Shown: in pieces, positions 53,842 through 56,652 of the stretch
Numbering within the stretch: position 1 is the first letter of the stretch
Layout: each line of letters opens with the position of its first letter
NCBI GenBank assembly: GCA_018701395.1
Contig: JABIWU010000095.1
Location: 1 to 56,652, forward strand
Length of the DNA: 56,652 nt
Source: Phycisphaerae bacterium
GTDB lineage: Bacteria; Planctomycetota; Phycisphaerae; Phycisphaerales; SM1A02
Direction: 5' to 3'
Made by a program: the position numbers and the translations under genes
The notes under the pieces: model-generated
Databases searched by the model: none
The model's input: only the letters and a program-made list of their open reading frames with translations
What the model was told of the DNA's origin: nothing

Positions 53842-54084
53842 ATTATTACTCTCCAATTGGAACCCGTAATTCTACGCCAATAAGGTGCTAAAGGCAATGG
53901 GAACGCCGATGCAATTTTTTAGCTCTCGGCTAATTAAATGGTCATATTCTCTTTTTAACCTGCATGGATTAATTAAATGATTGGAAAAGTTGGGGTTTTG
54001 TGAAGGATGTTGACGAATGGAGTATGTTGGGCAGCACATGTCGCTAAGCCCTTAAATTGCAACACGTTTCAGGGAAGAAACCTA

Positions 54085-54918
54085 ATGGTCGGTCATTTTT
54101 CAAATAATGGCGGCGATTTTTTGTCGCCACAATACACTAACAACACTTCTAAAACCGCCGCGTGGGCAGTTATAGCCATGCGTCACTATAAGCAAACGGG
54201 TTGTAGATTGACAAAAGACGCTCTTCTCAATTATTACATGACGGCGTTTGTGAAACCATGCGCAAGGCGTATTTCGTCCGGAATACCAAGTTGTGTTGAT
54301 GTGGAAGACCTTCAACAAACTGCTTTTTTTGCTCTAAACGATTACATCGATAAATTTGACCTTTCTTTAAACTTTAAATTCGAGAGTTTTGCTCGGCGGA
54401 GAGTTGAGGGTGCAATGCTGGACTTTCTTCGCAGAGAAGATCCCGCATCACGACTAGCTCGTTCTCGAGCCAAGATGATTTCAAAAGGCATATCTGCGTT
54501 TTATGCAGAAAATGGGCGAAAACCCGAAGATGATGAACTTCGTTCACTACTTCAACTTAACGAGAGCGAATTTATCGCGGTCATGAAAGATGTACACGTT
54601 CCTGGAACAATTTCGTACCACCCAAGTGAAAATGACAATGAACAAGAAAATTCCATGGCGATTCACATTGAAGTAAAAAATGAAGGGTTCGCATCTGTCG
54701 ACAGGTCTGATTTGAACGCATGGCTATTTAAACAACTTTGTCATTATGATTTACTCATTGTCACGCTTACCTATTCTGAAGGATTGACGATGCTCGAAAC
54801 TGGTCATGTCTTGGGTTTCAGTGAATCACGAGTCAGCCAACGGCTAAAACAAGTTCATAATGTTTTAAAGGCCCGGCTTCTCGATCATCCAGAAGAAATG
54901 TTTCTTATGGTTGGTTAA
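54085..54918 (+). CDS. Sigma-70 family RNA polymerase sigma factor (FliA/WhiG-like)
   Basis: This 277-aa sigma factor has region 2 with VDVEDLQQTAFFALNDYI, SFARRRVEGAMLDFLRRED and a region 4 helix-turn-helix near the C-terminus (GHVLGFSESRVSQRLKQV). The GAMLDFLR motif is typical of the FliA/WhiG group, but no flagellar genes are in the window. GGGAAG upstream supports the ATG at 54085; a longer frame starts at 54007. A GGATTAATTAAATG-type direct repeat (53930, 53969) lies upstream and could be regulatory. It overlaps the next gene's 3' end by 14 nt. Confidence 0.85.
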   Translation: MVGHFSNNGGDFLSPQYTNNTSKTAAWAVIAMRHYKQTGCRLTKDALLNYYMTAFVKPCARRISSGIPSCVDVEDLQQTAFFALNDYIDKFDLSLNFKFESFARRRVEGAMLDFLRREDPASRLARSRAKMISKGISAFYAENGRKPEDDELRSLLQLNESEFIAVMKDVHVPGTISYHPSENDNEQENSMAIHIEVKNEGFASVDRSDLNAWLFKQLCHYDLLIVTLTYSEGLTMLETGHVLGFSESRVSQRLKQVHNVLKARLLDHPEEMFLMVG

Positions 54919-55147
54919 GAAGTGGAATGACTATCTGAACAAAAAGGCCAAGTGCCGCTGCAATGCCAACAATGCCAATAACAACTTGGCCGGTCATGAT
55001 GGCAACGGAGCGCCAGTAGTTTGCATATTGCTTTTCTCTTAAAGCTCGATACACAATTGAAATCCCAAATACCATTGGAAGTAAGAGAAGATACCAAACC
55101 GATTGCATGGCGTTCATCGGTTCAAGAAATGGTGTCCAAGCAAGCAT
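54905..55147 (-). CDS. Small two-TM membrane protein
   Basis: This 80-aa protein has two hydrophobic segments (SVWYLLLLPMVFGISIVY and GIVGIAAALGLFVQIVIPL) separated by a charged loop. It resembles small planctomycete membrane proteins, but I cannot name it. Its start overlaps the preceding membrane protein's stop by 1 nt, so the two are coupled. Confidence 0.68.
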   Translation of the reverse strand: MLAWTPFLEPMNAMQSVWYLLLLPMVFGISIVYRALREKQYANYWRSVAIMTGQVVIGIVGIAAALGLFVQIVIPLLNQP

Positions 55148-55602
55148 TAGGATGCTCGCCTATCTTGTGCATGGGAACGCAATTCAAAATCTTCACCCCG
55201 TTTTGCGTGTATCACATCGAGTAAAACAACAAAGTTCATTAAACCCGCCATCGCTATAAAAAGCGTGCCCATTTCATTTGCATGGCTTAACCCAACAAGC
55301 GTAACTTTATCTGCAATGGGAAGGGGTGCGATGAACGTTTGATTAAGCAAGTCTATGCCAACGACAACTGGTCCACACCAAACTTGAGCAATGAACCACA
55401 AGCCATCTTTGTTGTGGTCAACGGCATCTATTCCCCCAACCAGCGTGCCGCAAAAAACCAAGAAGAGCGCGCCGCCCATAATGAGAAACCCACGGCGTTT
55501 TTGACCAACGCTCACGTGCCCAAGACCTGGCAAGAGCCAACCAAGCACTATTGCAGTGAAGTTAATTGGAATTGAGTCATCGTTTGAATAAGTATTAGAC
55601 AT
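55147..55602 (-). CDS. TM2/DUF6677-like membrane protein
   Basis: This 151-aa protein has several membrane segments and the TM2-like motif GWLLPGLGHVSVGQKRRG. TM2-type proteins often occur near the ends of bacterial genomes of this group, function unknown. A Lys/Arg-rich tail ends the protein. It is coupled to the small two-TM protein, and divergent from the basic protein gene at 55645. Confidence 0.7.
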   Translation of the reverse strand: MSNTYSNDDSIPINFTAIVLGWLLPGLGHVSVGQKRRGFLIMGGALFLVFCGTLVGGIDAVDHNKDGLWFIAQVWCGPVVVGIDLLNQTFIAPLPIADKVTLVGLSHANEMGTLFIAMAGLMNFVVLLDVIHAKRGEDFELRSHAQDRRAS

Positions 55603-55609
55603 GATTGCT

Positions 55610-55638
55610 TTGGTTTCTTAAGACTTGTGGGGTATGCT
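55610..55638 (+). promoter_or_regulatory. Candidate promoter of the basic protein gene
   Basis: TTGGTT (55610-55615), 17-nt spacer, TATGCT (55633-55638), then 6 nt to a GTG at 55645: the spacing is optimal and the transcription start would coincide with the GTG. Confidence 0.5.
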
Positions 55639-55644
55639 ACCAAC

Positions 55645-56031
55645 GTGACAGCAAAGCAGGGACATAATGGTGACGATTCTGGAATGCCTAAATCTACGGG
55701 TGAAATTGTTGATCGTCGAAGCGGTATTGACCGCCGCAACTTGAGTACACCTTCTCAAAGTGATCTTGACCGGAGGCGTGGGCCTGGGCGAAGGAGAACC
55801 GATTTTTTGCGTGCAGCTGAAGAAGGTGAAATGAACCGAGAACAATTTATGTTTCTTGTTGCAATCAATGCTTTTAAAGAAGCCAATGGTCGAACGTTTC
55901 CAACGTGGACCGACGTTCTTGAGGTTGTTCGAAAACTCGGTTATCGAAAGACTCTCCCAAGCGAATTGAATCTGAATAACAAAGCTGAAGATTGGACCGA
56001 GGCTGCAGATAGCGACAGCGGTGTAAATTAA
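55645..56031 (+). CDS. Basic protein of unknown function
   Basis: The 128-aa protein is Arg-rich in its first half (VDRRSGIDRR, SDLDRRRGPGRRRTDF), which could bind nucleic acid, and has an acidic, Trp-containing C-terminus. The middle (REQFMFLVAINAFKEANG) is helical. I do not recognise it. The GTG at 55645 is favoured by the promoter spacing; a GTG at 55627 is also in frame. Confidence 0.6.
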   Translation: MTAKQGHNGDDSGMPKSTGEIVDRRSGIDRRNLSTPSQSDLDRRRGPGRRRTDFLRAAEEGEMNREQFMFLVAINAFKEANGRTFPTWTDVLEVVRKLGYRKTLPSELNLNNKAEDWTEAADSDSGVN

Positions 56032-56034
56032 CCG

Positions 56035-56292
56035 TTACGCAAAGAAGTCTAAATTGATTTGAATGTACTTATGCCATTCCTCAGGCAAGTCTTCTTCGGG
56101 GAAAATTGCTTGCACAGGACACTCATCAACACATAAACCGCAATCGATACAGGTGTCAGGGTCAATGTATAGCATTTCCACTTCGGAGAATTTGTCTTCA
56201 TCGCTCAAGGGGAGAATGCAATCCACTGGACAAACTTCTACGCACGAGGTGTCTTTGGTTCCGATACAGGGTTCTGCAATGATGTGTGTCAT
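56035..56292 (-). CDS. Ferredoxin, seven-iron (FdxA) type
   Basis: This 85-aa protein has the first cluster motif CIGTKDTSCVEVCPVDCI and the second CIDCGLCVDECPVQAI, the layout of bacterial 3Fe-4S/4Fe-4S ferredoxins. It may serve as an electron donor to reductases. A 3-nt gap separates its stop from the basic protein's stop; the ATG at 56292 has AGAAGAA upstream. Confidence 0.92.
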   Translation of the reverse strand: MTHIIAEPCIGTKDTSCVEVCPVDCILPLSDEDKFSEVEMLYIDPDTCIDCGLCVDECPVQAIFPEEDLPEEWHKYIQINLDFFA

Positions 56293-56393
56293 GGATTCTT
56301 CTTCGTTCTAGTTAGAGACAAAAGTTTAATAATTAATAGCAATACGCATTATTGCAGGAATTTGGCAAGATGCCAACTGTTTCTTAAAAAGAA

Positions 56394-56420
56394 GAAACGA
56401 CCTCGATATGAGGTCGTTTC
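56394..56420 (-). terminator. Terminator of the histone-like gene
   Basis: GAAACGACCTC, loop GATAT, then the perfect complement GAGGTCGTTTC; on the minus strand it is followed by TTCTTCTTTTT. It lies about 33 nt beyond the stop of the Lys/Ala-rich gene. The stretch 56293-56452 holds this hairpin and a small AATAAC/GTTATT dyad. Confidence 0.8.
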
Positions 56421-56452
56421 CGCTTGTGATCCGTAGTGTAATAACGCTTGGG

Positions 56453-56652
56453 TTATTTTTTGCGTCGGCGAGTCGTCTTCTTAGCAGCTTTCTTACGAGT
56501 TGCTTTCTTACGAGTTGCTTTCTTTTTAGTAGCCTTCTTGCGAGTAGCTTTCTTTTTAGTAGCTTTCTTGCGAGTAGTCTTCTTCTTAGCAGCTTTCTTG
56601 CGAGTAGCTTTCTTTTTAGTAGCCTTCTTGCGAGTAGCTTTCTTTTTAGTAG
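56453..56652 (-). CDS. Lys/Ala-rich histone H1-like protein, C-terminal fragment
   Basis: A frame without a start inside the window, since the 5' end lies beyond the right edge, reads about 65 residues of KKATR/KKATK repeats ending TTRRRKK. The sequence is built from Lys, Ala, Thr and Arg in a five-residue period, and the DNA repeats with a 30-bp period. This is the composition of bacterial histone H1-like tails (Hc1/Hc2 type), which bind DNA and compact the nucleoid. The N-terminal part is needed to confirm the family. It is followed by a good terminator. Confidence 0.75.
   Translation of the reverse strand, partial: TKKKATRKKATKKKATRKKAAKKKTTRKKATKKKATRKKATKKKATRKKATRKKAAKKTTRRRKK
56456..56652. 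repeat. 30-bp-period repeats encoding KKATR units
   Basis: The coding strand alternates AAGAAAGCTACTCGC and AAGAAAGCTACTAAA-type units, giving several near-identical 30-bp copies inside the histone-like gene. Confidence 0.8.

Noticed and set aside
56456-56652. Possible CRISPR array from the regular repeats at the right edge
   Set aside because: The repeats are contiguous, without unique spacers, and keep one open frame coding for KKATR units; they are coding repeats.

Overview
The window looks like a chromosomal segment of a bacterium of the Planctomycetota, most likely a Phycisphaerae-type marine lineage. This is inferred from the gene content: a secreted protein ending in two dockerin-like calcium loops (DVNGDGIVDVNDI and a second copy), an HTH/Gly-rich/two-TM protein and small TM proteins of a planctomycete style, the RibB variant, a histone-like Lys/Ala protein, and A+T-leaning housekeeping genes. 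I see no rRNA, tRNA, CRISPR array, prophage or insertion sequence. Genes are tightly packed on both strands, and no stretch above about 300 bases lacks a gene. Both edges cut genes: a molybdopterin oxidoreductase at the left and a Lys/Ala-rich histone-like protein at the right. || Layout. 1-7.4 kb: oxidoreductase fragment, M3 oligopeptidase, ispE, divergent AsmA-like protein, tag and Nif3-like protein. 7.4-13.3 kb: BI-1/YccA membrane protein, RibB with a degenerate RibA half, M42 peptidase, repeat-bearing lipoprotein, CorC/HlyC protein and ybeY. 13.4-18.5 kb: nuoD-nuoE-small ORF-nuoF, preceded by a two-module ABC permease. 18.5-25 kb: dockerin S8-like protein, lipoprotein, pyrB-tnaA and a separate nuoG. 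25-31.2 kb: anchored protein, MFS transporter, an M3 peptidase fused to two FKBP domains, and a lone atpD. 31.4-33.3 kb: fabZ-ACP-hotdog-CxxC protein cassette ending in a strong terminator. 33.5-39.2 kb: coaD, degenerate metallo-beta-lactamase, large secreted protein, gpmI and opposing holA. 39.3-43.3 kb: FHA-GAF histidine kinase, clpP1-clpP2, small lipoprotein and amidase-like protein. 43.4-47.3 kb: two facing Ser/Thr kinases, a BFD-type [2Fe-2S] protein and a two-domain unknown. 47.4-52.9 kb: TPR lipoprotein, ArsR-methyltransferase fusion, metG, a secreted protein and psd. 52.9-56.65 kb: HTH/Gly-rich membrane protein, FliA-like sigma factor, two membrane proteins, a basic protein, ferredoxin and histone-like protein. 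|| How the genes work together. Respiration: nuoDEF, nuoG, atpD and ferredoxin. Cofactor, nucleotide and lipid synthesis: ribB, ispE, coaD, pyrB, psd and the ACP cassette. Proteolysis and folding: two M3 peptidases, M42, ClpP1P2 and the FKBP fusion. Signalling: two Ser/Thr kinases, the FHA kinase and the sigma factor. || The most notable pattern is genome-wide rather than one locus. At fifteen starts without a visible Shine-Dalgarno, a -10-like hexamer lies only 6-11 nt upstream of the start codon, as expected for leaderless or nearly leaderless mRNAs. Many genes inside operons, and several unit-first genes, instead carry GGAG-type ribosome-binding sites. Other highlights are the M3-FKBP-FKBP fusion, a small ORF inside the nuo operon, a perfect 34-bp palindrome, and several enzyme families with altered catalytic residues.
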